Origin: Candidatus Melainabacteria bacterium
GTDB lineage: Bacteria; Cyanobacteriota; Vampirovibrionia; Obscuribacterales; Obscuribacteraceae
Assembly (NCBI GenBank): GCA_012965515.1
Contig: DTSE01000134.1
Span: 38,040 to 87,167, forward strand
Direction of reading: 5' to 3'
Length of the DNA: 49,128 bases
The position numbers were made by a program, and so were the translations under genes. The notes beneath the pieces are model-generated. The model was not told the DNA's origin, did no database searches, and worked only from the letters and a program-made list of their open reading frames with translations. Shown in pieces: positions 1 through 8,767 of this stretch; positions within the stretch are counted from its first letter, which is position 1, and every line of letters starts with the position of its first letter.

Positions 1-392
1 CGGTGAGAGTGCCTTCTGTTTATTGGGGGCAGGAGATGGCAACAACAAACATTGAAGTTAAATGTGTTGATTCGACTTCTAATCCTTATCTTGCCCTGGC
101 GGGCATTATTGCCGCTGGCATGGACGGCGTGGAGCGAAATTTGCAACCGCCGGAGCCTGTATTTTCAGATCCGGCCGGATTGAGTCCTGAAGAACAGGAG
201 AAGAACAAAATTCGCAGATTGCCTTCTAGTCTTATGGATGCGCTGATGGAACTGGAGGAAGACAAACTTCTGGTCAGTATGTTGGGCTCTCGCCTGGCTG
301 ACACATATGCCGCAGTCAAAACCTCGGAATGTGGTGCTTTCGATGCTGCCAATCCTGAATTTGAAATGACCCATCACCGGAATCGCTACTAG
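1..392 (+). CDS. Glutamine synthetase, C-terminal end (partial)
   Basis: This is the last 130 or so codons of a glutamine synthetase-family enzyme (ATP-dependent ligation of ammonia or an amine to glutamate); the start lies before the window. The segment around bases 50-130 reads NIEVKCVDSTSNPYLALAG, matching the family's conserved 'ANPYLALAAILAAG' stretch in the catalytic domain, and it is followed by the usual helical tail. The GTG at position 3 is an internal valine, not a start. The next gene begins 13 bases after the stop and encodes a FluG-like amidohydrolase. That pairing is known from gamma-glutamyl-amine or FluG-type pathways, so this may be a specialised ligase rather than the housekeeping GlnA. 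The part that would decide (N-terminal beta-grasp and nucleotide site) is missing. Confidence 0.9.
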   Translation, partial: VRVPSVYWGQEMATTNIEVKCVDSTSNPYLALAGIIAAGMDGVERNLQPPEPVFSDPAGLSPEEQEKNKIRRLPSSLMDALMELEEDKLLVSMLGSRLADTYAAVKTSECGAFDAANPEFEMTHHRNRY

Positions 393-405
393 AAGAGGAT
401 TGAAG

Positions 406-1566
406 GTGAGCGAGTTTCCCGTCATTGATTTGCGAAGTGCGATTATTATCGATCAGCACGCGCATTCGTTTGCTAATGACTTTTTGCAATTTGAAGCCGT
501 CGATTTGCGCAGATGCTTCACCGAGAGCCGCACGATGGAAATGTTGCAAAATCATGTACACAATTCCCTGTCTTACATGGACATGATTCGAAAGCTTGGG
601 TACTTGCTGGATGTTGCAGGGGAGAAGCAAATAATTGAGCTGCGGCAAACAATGAGAGAGTACGACTTAGTAAACAGTTTGTTCGACGATGTTTCCTTCG
701 GCGCATTCATAATCGATGATGGATATTCATCAGGCAAGGCAATGCCGCTGCCAAAGTTTGCGCAGTTGACGAGTCGACCGGTATTTCGTTGTTTACGAAT
801 TGAAAGTTTCATTGAACAGGCGTTAGCTACATCATCAACTTTCTCTGAACTCGAGGAGAAGTTTCTGACAATGCTGGCAGCACCATCAGAGGTGCCAATA
901 GTATCGCTGAAAACAATTCTCGCCTATCGTGGCGGATTGAGTTTGCTCGACACCACGAAAGACCTTGCGAAAGCCGATTTTGCCGAACTCAAGGAGCGAT
1001 CGAAGCGTTCCACTATTAAGTCAGCTTTTCGGATTGAGCGATGCAATTTGCATCACTATCTTGTCCTTCGTGCATTTGAATTTGCCGGAGAGAGAAAGAT
1101 TCCAGTGCAAATTCATACAGGTCTAGGGGATTCTGACGAAGACTTAGCGGAAAGCAATCCTCTCTTACTGAGAAGCTTGTTTGAGAACAAGCAGTTCTCA
1201 TCAGTTAAATTCGTCCTTTTGCATTGCTACCCATTCGTAAAGGAGGCTGCCTATCTTACGTCTCTTTATTCGAACGTATATATGGATGTGTCGCTAGCAT
1301 GTTTTCTTGTTTCCGCGAATGTCGAAACGATTTTATTGGATGCAATCTCTCTTGCACCAAGTTCCAAAATTCTGACTGGAACAGACGGGCACACTGTGCC
1401 CGAGACATATTGGTACGGTGCTCATTCTATAAAACGTGGGCTGTCTGCTGTTTTAACCAGTCTAATCAGAAAAGACTTTTTTGATCCAGCTCAGGCGATG
1501 AAGATTGCCGGCGACATACTTCACGGAAACACCAGACAACTGTACAACCTGGATGGCCTGGCTTAG
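406..1566 (+). CDS. FluG-like amidohydrolase (amidohydrolase_2 family)
   Basis: A predicted metal-dependent hydrolase of about 386 residues with a TIM-barrel fold. Metal-site motifs appear in the expected order: QHAH (H18, H20), IHTG (H237), LHCYP (H273) and GTDGH (D327). The closest recognisable relatives are the amidohydrolase half of fungal FluG and the bacterial proteins encoded beside glutamine synthetases. Here too it follows a glutamine synthetase gene by 13 bases, so the two are probably co-transcribed. A likely job is hydrolysis of a gamma-glutamyl amide or related compound, but no substrate can be read from the sequence. I chose GTG 406 because AGAGGA ends six bases upstream; an in-frame TTG at 400 would abut that ribosome site. 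A REP-like palindrome follows the stop. Confidence 0.8.
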   Translation: MSEFPVIDLRSAIIIDQHAHSFANDFLQFEAVDLRRCFTESRTMEMLQNHVHNSLSYMDMIRKLGYLLDVAGEKQIIELRQTMREYDLVNSLFDDVSFGAFIIDDGYSSGKAMPLPKFAQLTSRPVFRCLRIESFIEQALATSSTFSELEEKFLTMLAAPSEVPIVSLKTILAYRGGLSLLDTTKDLAKADFAELKERSKRSTIKSAFRIERCNLHHYLVLRAFEFAGERKIPVQIHTGLGDSDEDLAESNPLLLRSLFENKQFSSVKFVLLHCYPFVKEAAYLTSLYSNVYMDVSLACFLVSANVETILLDAISLAPSSKILTGTDGHTVPETYWYGAHSIKRGLSAVLTSLIRKDFFDPAQAMKIAGDILHGNTRQLYNLDGLA

Positions 1567-1576
1567 CCGTGTCCGA

Positions 1577-1599
1577 GGCGCATGCAATGCGCCACTACG
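1577..1599 (-). repeat. REP-like palindrome (copy a)
   Basis: Arms GGCGCAT (1577-1583) and ATGCGCC (1587-1593) pair perfectly around a 3-base loop. Read on the minus strand, the hairpin is preceded by CGTAGTGG, a GTAG-type head like that of the other copies at 2.7, 23.4, 31.4 and 36.4 kb. It sits between the convergent amidohydrolase and dehydrogenase genes, where it could also slow transcription. Confidence 0.65.
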
Positions 1600-1622
1600 C
1601 TTCGCTTCCTACGCTTCGCTTC
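1595..1622. repeat. 14-bp direct repeat, two copies
   Basis: Two exact adjacent copies of CTACGCTTCGCTTC (1595-1608 and 1609-1622). The first C-T-A-C-G is also the head of the neighbouring REP-like palindrome. The second copy runs up to the stop codon of the minus-strand dehydrogenase gene (CTA at 1622-1624). Confidence 0.8.
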
Positions 1623-2587
1623 TAAACGGGGTACGTAACCTTCGTTAGTTCTTCGGAGACTTTCCAGAGTTTTTGCTGGAGTGCTGAATCGTGAGAGAGT
1701 TTGTTCGAATCGACGCGGGTTGCTATTCCTTTGCTGCCGCCAAAGCCGTTTGGTCCGTAGTATTCGCCACCGGCAACAAGCTTGTCTGTTGCAGCCATGA
1801 GCATAGGCTGAGCGCCTGCGCGTGCGTCCTGGCTGAAGATTGGTTCGAACATGGTGAACAAAGCGCGAACCCAGGCTTTGGTTACTGCGTGGACTTGCAA
1901 ACCTGTACGCGACCAACCAGGATGAGCAGCGACTGAAATTGTTCTCGAATTTGCTTTGTCCAAGCGGCGCTGCAATTCGTACGCGAACAGCAAATTGGCG
2001 ATTTTCGACTGTGCGTAAGCCAAGTTTGCAATGTATCTTTTCTTGCTGTGGAGATCGTCGAAGTTGATCTTGCCGCGCAAGTGCGCAGTACTGCTCAACG
2101 TGACGACTCGAGAACCTGGAGTCGCCATCAGGTTCGGCAGTAAGAGACCGGTGAAAGCAAAGTGTCCGAGGTGGTTGGTGCCGATTTGGAGTTCGAAACC
2201 ATCTTCAGTAATTGTGTATGGAGGAACCATCACACCGGCATTGTTGATGAGAACATCGATTTTGGGAAACTGGGAGCGCAGTTGTTCCGCGCATTCATGT
2301 ACTGATTTGAGAGAGCTGAGGTCGAGCTTTACCGGAATAATATTATGATTGCCATTTTTGGATTTGAGTTTTTCGGCGCATTCTTTGGTGCGCTCTAAGC
2401 TTCTACTCGCAAGTACAACGGTGGCTCCGTGTTCAGCAAGCGCGTCGGCTGATTCGAAACCGATGCCGTTGGTGGCGCCTGTTATAACGAAAATCCGACC
2501 GGTTTGGTCGCCGATTTTGGATTCGCACCACTCCTTAATCGCATTGCCAGACTTTGTTACTCTCGATTCGCAGGACTGTCCGGTCAT
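1622..2587 (-). CDS. Short-chain dehydrogenase/reductase (retinol dehydrogenase-like)
   Basis: A classical Rossmann-fold oxidoreductase of 321 residues using NAD(P)H. Visible are the nucleotide loop TGATNGIG (36-43), NNAG (about 115-118), the catalytic Ser in TLSSTAH and the active-site YAQSK (Y191, K195). The sequence after NNAG (LQIGTNHLGHFAFTGLLLP) and the PGWSRTGL segment are typical of the retinol-dehydrogenase/protochlorophyllide-reductase-like branch. The substrate cannot be predicted. The open frame extends upstream to 2704, but ATG 2587 is preceded by AGAGGGTG at good spacing, and the extra upstream residues look non-coding. A REP-like palindrome separates it from korB upstream, so it is probably not tightly co-expressed with the KorAB operon. 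Confidence 0.88.
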   Translation of the reverse strand: MTGQSCESRVTKSGNAIKEWCESKIGDQTGRIFVITGATNGIGFESADALAEHGATVVLASRSLERTKECAEKLKSKNGNHNIIPVKLDLSSLKSVHECAEQLRSQFPKIDVLINNAGVMVPPYTITEDGFELQIGTNHLGHFAFTGLLLPNLMATPGSRVVTLSSTAHLRGKINFDDLHSKKRYIANLAYAQSKIANLLFAYELQRRLDKANSRTISVAAHPGWSRTGLQVHAVTKAWVRALFTMFEPIFSQDARAGAQPMLMAATDKLVAGGEYYGPNGFGGSKGIATRVDSNKLSHDSALQQKLWKVSEELTKVTYPV

Positions 2588-2692
2588 TGAGCACCCTCTG
2601 TTTCTATTTTGAACGACGAGGGCGACGTATGGCGCCGCCCTCGAACAGTTTCTTGATTGTGCGCCAACCAAACTAGTTGAGGCACCAAAATT

Positions 2693-2716
2693 GGGCGCAT
2701 GCAATGCGCCCCCACG
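2693..2716 (-). repeat. REP-like palindrome (copy b)
   Basis: Arms GGGCGCAT (2693-2700) and ATGCGCCC (2704-2711) are perfect complements around a GCA loop. On the minus strand the hairpin follows the head CGTGG. It lies six bases downstream of the korB stop, in the korB-SDR gap. The core is the same as copy a, with one more pair. Confidence 0.7.
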
Positions 2717-2721
2717 GTCAA

Positions 2722-3762
2722 CTACATCAAGCCCTTCATTACCTCGTCCAGGACTTCTTTTCCAGGTCTCAGTTGTGAGTCGGGAATGTTGACGATTGGT
2801 GTATCGACAACATGCATCAGGTCTGTGAAGTTGTCTTTCTTCTCGTCGATGTAGAGCAAGCCGGTGAGGAATTGTTTTTCCTCTGCTGCTTTAGCGATCG
2901 TTTCAACTGCGAGTGCTCGATTGGTGGCATCGTAGTTGCGCTCAGTTTTCTTCAAGCGCAGGTGCGAACCGTCATGCAATTCGATGTCGGTGACTGTACC
3001 AGGCTCGTAGTCGACAGTGATTTGCTCGAAGAATGGAATGTAGCCCAACTCGTGGAGCGGGGTTTCCATTTCCTTGGCGTATTTGTAGCTCTTTGTCGAA
3101 CCTTCGTGGTTGTTGAAGGTGACGCATGGGCTGATGACGTCGAGGACGGCTGTTCCTTTGTGAGAAGCAGCGGCTTTAAGCAGAGCGACGAGTTGTTTCG
3201 GGTCGCCGGCGAATGAACGGGCAACGAAGCCGCAGCCAAGCTCAATGGCAAGTCCGCAGAGATCGATGGGCGGAAGTTCGTTCAACACACCGGTCTTCAG
3301 CTTGGAGCCGAGGTCGGCGGTGGCGGAGAATTGTCCTTTTGTAAGACCATAAACACCGTTGTTTTCGACGATGTAGATCATCGGCACGTTACGTCTGACC
3401 AGGTGGCAGAACTGACCAAGTCCGATTGATGCGGTGTCGCCGTCGCCGGAGACGCCGATCAAGCGAAGGTCTTTGTTTGCCAGGCTGACGCCGGTGGCGA
3501 CCGACGGCATTCTTCCGTGCGTGGAGTTGAATCCGTGCGCACGGTTCAAGAAGTAAGCCGGTGTCTTACTGGAGCAACCGATACCACTCAGTTTTGCAAC
3601 GTTGTGGGGTTCAATGCCCAGTTCGTAAAACGCCTTGATGATCTGACTTGTGATAGCGTCGTGTCCGCAGCCGTCGCAGAGAGTGGAAGGGCTACCTTTG
3701 TAGTCCGCCAAGGTCAGACCGATGCGGTTTGTGCTTTGGGGTTTGGGTGTAGATGCAACCAT
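2722..3762 (-). CDS. korB: 2-oxoacid:ferredoxin oxidoreductase, beta subunit
   Basis: The thiamine-diphosphate-binding subunit of a 2-oxoglutarate/2-oxoacid:ferredoxin oxidoreductase, which oxidatively decarboxylates 2-oxoacids to acyl-CoA and reduces ferredoxin. Its 346 residues are the usual KorB length. The ThDP motif is GDGDTASIGLGQFCHLVRRN (106-125) with ENNGVYGLTKGQ after it. Cysteines in LCDGCGH (C29, C32), IGCSS (C63) and a later SPC motif fit the iron-sulfur cluster site. It starts five bases after the end of korA and is surely co-transcribed and co-assembled with it. The exact substrate (2-oxoglutarate, pyruvate or branched acids) is not settled by these motifs. Confidence 0.92.
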   Translation of the reverse strand: MVASTPKPQSTNRIGLTLADYKGSPSTLCDGCGHDAITSQIIKAFYELGIEPHNVAKLSGIGCSSKTPAYFLNRAHGFNSTHGRMPSVATGVSLANKDLRLIGVSGDGDTASIGLGQFCHLVRRNVPMIYIVENNGVYGLTKGQFSATADLGSKLKTGVLNELPPIDLCGLAIELGCGFVARSFAGDPKQLVALLKAAASHKGTAVLDVISPCVTFNNHEGSTKSYKYAKEMETPLHELGYIPFFEQITVDYEPGTVTDIELHDGSHLRLKKTERNYDATNRALAVETIAKAAEEKQFLTGLLYIDEKKDNFTDLMHVVDTPIVNIPDSQLRPGKEVLDEVMKGLM

Positions 3763-3767
3763 GTCTC

Positions 3768-5591
3768 TTACTTCTCCTGGCTTTGGATGGAGTCGGTGAC
3801 GAAACGAGCGTCAAGCGGCAAGCCATCGTAATGTCTGATAGAACGAATCTTCGTTGCGAGTTCCGGATATTCGGAAACGATGATGTCTTTCAACTGACCA
3901 TCGCGGTTTTGCTCGACGATGTAGGTGCGTTCGTGCGATTCGATGAAGGCTTTAACGTCATCGGTAAGCGGCAATGCTCTCAAGCGCAGATAGCTGGTTT
4001 CAACATTTGCTGCTTTGAGTTGATCGCGCGACTCGCCGATTGCCGGATCTGAAGAACCGAAAGCGATGATGCCGATTTTTGCTTTGGCATTCTTGTCGAT
4101 GATTGGTTGCGGGATGTGTTTCTTGGCCGTTTCCAATTTCTTGAGCAAGCGATCCATAAGCTTGACGTAATCATCCGGGCGCTCAGTGTATCCGGCTTTT
4201 TCATTGTGACCGGAGCCACGCGTGAAGTAAGCGGCATTCGGATGATTAGTGCCAGGCAATGTGCGGTAGGGAATACCGTCGCCGTCGACATCTTTGTAGC
4301 GAGCAAATTCTTTGCCTGCTTCAAGCATTTCGGCGGTCATGATTTTGCCTCTGTCCATCGGAGTCTTCGGATACTCGAAGGGATCCGACATCCAGTTGTT
4401 CATGCCGAGATCGAGGTCCGAAAGAACGAATACCGGTTGTTGGAAGCGCTCGGCGAGGTCGAACGAGTCGTGTGCGAACTGGTAGCACTCAGCTACTGAG
4501 CCCGGCAGCAAAACGATGTGTTTTGTGTCGCCGTGCGAGAGGTAGTAGGCGCTGATCAAGTCGGCTTGCGATGTTCTTGTCGGCATACCTGTCGATGGAC
4601 CGACGCGCTGAACGTCGAAGATGACGACCGGAATTTCGGTGAAGTATCCGTAGCCGGCAAACTCAGCCATGAGCGAGATGCCCGGACCGGAAGTCGAGGT
4701 CATTGCGCGTGCGCCTGCCCAACCGGCTCCCAAAGCCATACCGATTGCAGCCAATTCGTCTTCGGCTTGAACAATATTGAATGTTGCTTTGCCAGACTCT
4801 TTGTCTACACGATACTTCTTCATGTAATCAATGAGTGATTCGGTCAAGCTGGAAGATGGTGTGATCGGGTACCAGGCGGCAACCTGAATACCGGCGAACA
4901 TGCAGCCGAGAGCAGAGGCGGCATTGCCATCGATGATGATTTTGCCGGCAGTCTTATTCATCTTTTCGACGTAGTACGGATCGTCTTTCTTGATGTTTTC
5001 CTTTGCCCATTCGCGTCCGGTGTCGGATGCTTTGATGTTCAAATCGGCAGCGGACTGCTTTTTCTTGAACTGGCGGCGAATGGCGTTTTCAATTTCAGCT
5101 TGATCAATGTCGAGAAGTTCAGCAACAACACCCACATAAATCATGTTGGTGACGAGCTTTCTCAACTTGATGTTTTCTGTGGCTTTGGCTGCCAGTTCGG
5201 TGAACGGCACCGGATAGTGCTTCACGTCCGAGCGAACCGCAGTCAAATTCAATTCTTGCGGGCTGATGCAAACGGCACCAGGCTTGAGGTTTTTGACGTC
5301 TTCCATGGCGGTTTGTGGATTCATCGCCACGAGAATGTCTATTTCTTTCTTTCTGGCAATATAGCCATCTTTGTTTACACGAATGGTAAACCATGTCGGC
5401 AAGCCGGCAATATTCGACGGAAACAGGTTCTTACCGCTGACTGGGATTCCCATCTGAAAGATGGAGCGCATCAGGACGGTATTCGAAGATTGGCTTCCAG
5501 AACCGTTTACAGTTGCGACTTCAATTGAGAAGTCGTTAACAATTCGCCCGCTCTCTACTTTCTGAGCGGCGTTCGCTTCAAGTGTTTTCAC
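3768..5591 (-). CDS. korA: 2-oxoacid:ferredoxin oxidoreductase, fused gamma-alpha subunit
   Basis: The partner of KorB, 607 residues. Residues about 20-190 are the gamma domain, recognisable by NGSGSQSSNTVLMRSIFQMG and VRVNK-type strands. Residues about 215-440 are the alpha/pyrimidine-binding domain, with the signature AWYPITPSSSLTESL and the segment EDELAAIGMALGAGWAGARA. The C-terminal third is the alpha subunit's second domain. This gamma-alpha fusion is the common KorA arrangement. The start codon is GTG at 5591, with a modest AGGG about 11 bases upstream. Together with korB it makes an alpha2beta2-type complex that feeds electrons to ferredoxin and suits an anaerobic or microaerobic lifestyle. 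An unlinked-looking ThDP enzyme gene lies just upstream on the same strand. Confidence 0.92.
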   Translation of the reverse strand: MKTLEANAAQKVESGRIVNDFSIEVATVNGSGSQSSNTVLMRSIFQMGIPVSGKNLFPSNIAGLPTWFTIRVNKDGYIARKKEIDILVAMNPQTAMEDVKNLKPGAVCISPQELNLTAVRSDVKHYPVPFTELAAKATENIKLRKLVTNMIYVGVVAELLDIDQAEIENAIRRQFKKKQSAADLNIKASDTGREWAKENIKKDDPYYVEKMNKTAGKIIIDGNAASALGCMFAGIQVAAWYPITPSSSLTESLIDYMKKYRVDKESGKATFNIVQAEDELAAIGMALGAGWAGARAMTSTSGPGISLMAEFAGYGYFTEIPVVIFDVQRVGPSTGMPTRTSQADLISAYYLSHGDTKHIVLLPGSVAECYQFAHDSFDLAERFQQPVFVLSDLDLGMNNWMSDPFEYPKTPMDRGKIMTAEMLEAGKEFARYKDVDGDGIPYRTLPGTNHPNAAYFTRGSGHNEKAGYTERPDDYVKLMDRLLKKLETAKKHIPQPIIDKNAKAKIGIIAFGSSDPAIGESRDQLKAANVETSYLRLRALPLTDDVKAFIESHERTYIVEQNRDGQLKDIIVSEYPELATKIRSIRHYDGLPLDARFVTDSIQSQEK

Positions 5592-5704
5592 CGTTTGAGT
5601 ACCCTAAAAGGACGCAAATACAGTTGAAATTTTAACAACGGAAGCGCGCTGGCCGCTCGTTTCAAAAGGAATCAATAAGAATCTATATATAGGACCTGGC
5701 TAAG

Positions 5705-7402
5705 CTAAGAGTTTGTGGCTGCTCTTTGCTTGTCAAGGGTTTGCGGCTCCATGTGCCCGTCGGAAATATGGACATCTAATAGGAACGGCCCCTGGGTTTC
5801 GAACATGAGCTGGAGCGCCGGCTCCAGTTCGGACATCATGCTGATTTGTCCGGCTGGAACTCGCATCGATGTCGCCAAATCCCTGAAGGAGACGGGCGGA
5901 TTGTCCAACTGCACTCGCAATGGACTGCCTGGAGTCGAAAGCAACTGTAGATTGTATGTGCTTCTTCCCAGATTGTTGATGACAATGTACTTGGTATGCA
6001 AACCGTAATGAGCGGCTGTCCATAAGGCTTGAGGTGCGACCATCGCACTCAAGTCGGAGGTTAATGCAATTACTTGATGGTCCGGACTTGCCCACTGGAT
6101 GCCGAGGCTGGCGCCTAAGCCGTATCCTTGCACGCCGGAATTGAGTGAGAAAAACGAGGAGCTGCTTTCCAAATTGAGCACCTGTACTGGATCGCAGAGA
6201 TCGTTTACGAGGTCGCTCACAATCACGGATTTTTGCGGACGGACAGCGTCAATCATGCGCAGCAGCCAGAGCAGCGAGATGGGAGCATTCTGTCCCGGGT
6301 ACGAAAGCCTTTCTTCCAACTCCTGTTTGCGTTTCGAGACCCAGGCAATGGTGTTGTGCGCTCGCCGTTTGGTGACGTCGACCCAGGCATTGTTAGAAAC
6401 CATTTGAATTTCGGCGCGAATTCTGGAGAGTGTTTCCCCTATATCTGCTACGGCCGCCAGGTGGCAAGGAAGTGTTTTGCCGGCAAGACCTGGCTCCACA
6501 TTGATTTGAATTACTGATGCATTCTGCGGAATCAGTGATGGTTCGTGGACTTTTGCTGGAATTCTTGTTTGCATCCCTAAGACAAGAATCACGTCAAACG
6601 GTGACAGCAGTTGATTCGCTTGTGTTAAATCAAGTGGCAGAACGCCGCAAAACTGCGGGTGGCGATTGGGAAAATTGACGCCCGTGGGCATAGGTTCGCA
6701 GAACGCGGCGCATCCCAGCACTTCAACAAGGCTGACTGCCTCCTTTCGGGCGCGATATTGAGAAACCTCATTGCCAAAAATGATGCAAGGATTTTGGGCG
6801 GAAACCAAAGCCTTAGCCGCTTTCTTCAGGAATGCCGGATCTGCCGAACCCAAAGGACTAATCTGGGGCGGCATGATTGCCTGCCCGGCTGAAGGTCTTA
6901 GTAAAAGATTGTGCGGTAGGCTCACAACGACCGGACCCTTTGCCGGAGAGTTTGCCTCATGGAAAGCTCGGCGGAGCAATCTTGGAATCTCGGCGTGCGT
7001 TTTCAATTCACAAGCCCACTTGGCGAGTGGTTTGGCCATTTCCAAAAAATCGGCAGAAAGCGGAGGCTCGTCCGATAGAATCTGCGAATCTTGCTGGTCT
7101 ACGAGAACAACGAGCGGCACGCGCGCTTTGAGTGACGTATAAAGCGCAGTCTGAACGCTGGCCATTCCGGGCGCAGCCATCACAGCCATCACACCAGGTC
7201 GACCCGACGCTTGCGCATAGCCGATCGCCATCGACCCGGCCACCTCGTCGTGCAGGGCAGACAGGAAGTGAATATCCGAACGCATCTCATAAGTCGCTGT
7301 AATGACAGGCGATTCGGCGGATGCCAGTGATCCAAAAATGAAACGTGTTCCCTCAGCCTGAAGTTGATCAAGCAGCAAATGACTTGCCAGGTGGTCTGAC
7401 AT
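5705..7402 (-). CDS. Thiamine-diphosphate enzyme, acetolactate synthase/benzoylformate decarboxylase-like
   Basis: A three-domain ThDP-dependent enzyme of 565 residues of the large acetolactate synthase/2-oxoacid decarboxylase superfamily. The N-terminal domain keeps the cofactor-activating glutamate in LHDEVAGSMAIGYAQASGRPG (E53). The C-terminal cofactor-binding motif is altered: where relatives have GDGS then NNGG about 26-30 residues on, this protein has SDLSA then INNLGRS, keeping the metal-ligand Asp and Asn but losing both glycines. It may therefore be a divergent decarboxylase, lyase or synthase; I would not name a reaction. ATG 7402 has GGAGTG at good spacing. It is transcribed toward korA with a 113-base gap, so co-expression is possible but not shown. 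Confidence 0.8.
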   Translation of the reverse strand: MSDHLASHLLLDQLQAEGTRFIFGSLASAESPVITATYEMRSDIHFLSALHDEVAGSMAIGYAQASGRPGVMAVMAAPGMASVQTALYTSLKARVPLVVLVDQQDSQILSDEPPLSADFLEMAKPLAKWACELKTHAEIPRLLRRAFHEANSPAKGPVVVSLPHNLLLRPSAGQAIMPPQISPLGSADPAFLKKAAKALVSAQNPCIIFGNEVSQYRARKEAVSLVEVLGCAAFCEPMPTGVNFPNRHPQFCGVLPLDLTQANQLLSPFDVILVLGMQTRIPAKVHEPSLIPQNASVIQINVEPGLAGKTLPCHLAAVADIGETLSRIRAEIQMVSNNAWVDVTKRRAHNTIAWVSKRKQELEERLSYPGQNAPISLLWLLRMIDAVRPQKSVIVSDLVNDLCDPVQVLNLESSSSFFSLNSGVQGYGLGASLGIQWASPDHQVIALTSDLSAMVAPQALWTAAHYGLHTKYIVINNLGRSTYNLQLLSTPGSPLRVQLDNPPVSFRDLATSMRVPAGQISMMSELEPALQLMFETQGPFLLDVHISDGHMEPQTLDKQRAATNS

Positions 7403-7545
7403 CGAAACACTCCGCGAGGTTGAGTATGTTCTTGCCCTGTAAAGGAGAACATACCCATGTTTGGGAACTTTTGAGACACCCTAATGGGTGAGCTAAATGT
7501 TTTTGATGAAAGGTTTTAGTTTTATCCAATGTTCATGACAGTCGC

Positions 7546-8628
7546 TTATAAGTGATCCAGTTCAACAAGTGGGCATGGTGCGGTCATGTGGAGATCGGCT
7601 AGATTGTCGTCAAAAGGCAACAACATGCCTTTTCCCCAAGAGCGGTTGTAGTAGTTCAGTTGACCCCTATAGCCGGACGGTAAAACTTCATCCAATCCGG
7701 TTTTCTTTATCAGCTGCTTGAGATTGAAGCTAGGGGCAAAGTCTCTGGCGAGACCCTCCCACGCCCTAATTCTCATCAGCTTTTCCTGTAAGGCGCGAAC
7801 CAGCAGCGACGCCCAAATTGCCTCACGAAAATCTTTTGGAGCTGCAATTTCCAAAATCCGCAGCACTCCGCCGGCGCTTTCTGTAATCGCATAGCCCCCG
7901 ACAATGCCGTTGCAGCTTGCCTTCGTGATGTTCAAGGCTGGCCAAGCAAGGCGTGAGTGACTGTGCAAAAACGTCTCACGCATGAGCTTATAGCTGAAAT
8001 AACTACGGTCACGAACGATACCATATGGCTGCCTTCTGAGCCACTGTCTGTAGTGGCGCGTTGCAAACTCGAGATGTTCTGGAAAAAGCCTTTCTTGATG
8101 AAGTTCAAAGCATTTGTCCTCGAGCGTGAGGCTGATCGTGCCATCATCTCCGCAGTCTATATTTTTTGGAAATTCCGGACTGCCTTTAATGAATGGAATA
8201 TGAATAAGTAGGTCGGCAGAACCGATTTCTGTAAATCCGAACCGCGCGTAAAAATCGCAGTCGATGTCGGAAAACAGAATCAATCCTTGATACTTTTCGC
8301 TTTTGGCCAGTTCAATTGTTTCCTGCACAAGCTGTGACGCGTAGCCCATACTGCGGCATTCAAGCTGCGTGTACACCGCGCCTATTCCGCCGAGCTTATA
8401 CAAGTGACCGCGCGTTTGCAGATCAATTGAAGACAGTTTCAGACTGGAAACAATTCTTCCTTTGCGGCTCAGAGTCAAATGCCGAAGATTGCGGCGAGCC
8501 CAAGGATGATTCGCTTGTTTATGCTGGTACTCCAGATAATCCCGACGGGATAGTCCCGGTGACCAAATTTTGAATGTTTCGCGGAATACCGGAAGCAGTG
8601 TTTGCCAGTCGGCGGGTTCAAGCTTCAT
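7546..8628 (-). CDS. GNAT-family N-acetyltransferase
   Basis: A 360-residue protein whose first 150 residues carry a GNAT acetyl-CoA-binding fold. GGIGAVYTQLECRSMGYASQ (about 80-100) is motif A with a slightly altered Q/RxxGxG/A loop, and it is followed by LILFSDIDCDFYARFGF, the typical motif B ending in Y-x-x-x-G-F. Length and layout resemble Eis-like or GNAT/SCP2-type proteins. The C-terminal half (about 170-360) has no motif I recognise. It may be a second GNAT-like domain that sets substrate specificity. It is divergently transcribed from guaD across a 139-base gap that holds a palindrome. Function beyond acyl transfer is unknown. Confidence 0.75.
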   Translation of the reverse strand: MKLEPADWQTLLPVFRETFKIWSPGLSRRDYLEYQHKQANHPWARRNLRHLTLSRKGRIVSSLKLSSIDLQTRGHLYKLGGIGAVYTQLECRSMGYASQLVQETIELAKSEKYQGLILFSDIDCDFYARFGFTEIGSADLLIHIPFIKGSPEFPKNIDCGDDGTISLTLEDKCFELHQERLFPEHLEFATRHYRQWLRRQPYGIVRDRSYFSYKLMRETFLHSHSRLAWPALNITKASCNGIVGGYAITESAGGVLRILEIAAPKDFREAIWASLLVRALQEKLMRIRAWEGLARDFAPSFNLKQLIKKTGLDEVLPSGYRGQLNYYNRSWGKGMLLPFDDNLADLHMTAPCPLVELDHL

Positions 8629-8673
8629 TTTTACTCAGCTGCAACTTCCATCTCTTGATTTTACTCACTTATT

Positions 8674-8700
8674 GCGGTGTTTGAAGTTCAAGCAAACCGC
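8674..8700. promoter_or_regulatory. Nested palindrome between divergent genes
   Basis: An outer stem GCGGT (8674-8678)/ACCGC (8696-8700) encloses the inner palindrome TTGAA-G-TTCAA (8681-8691). The position, between divergent GNAT and guaD genes, suits an operator or a small 5' leader hairpin. No known riboswitch consensus is visible. Confidence 0.35.
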
Positions 8701-8767
8701 TAATGACAAGTGTTTGTACTGGAGGTGGTGCCGTACAATTACCTAATTCGTCCATAAGGCAAATCAG

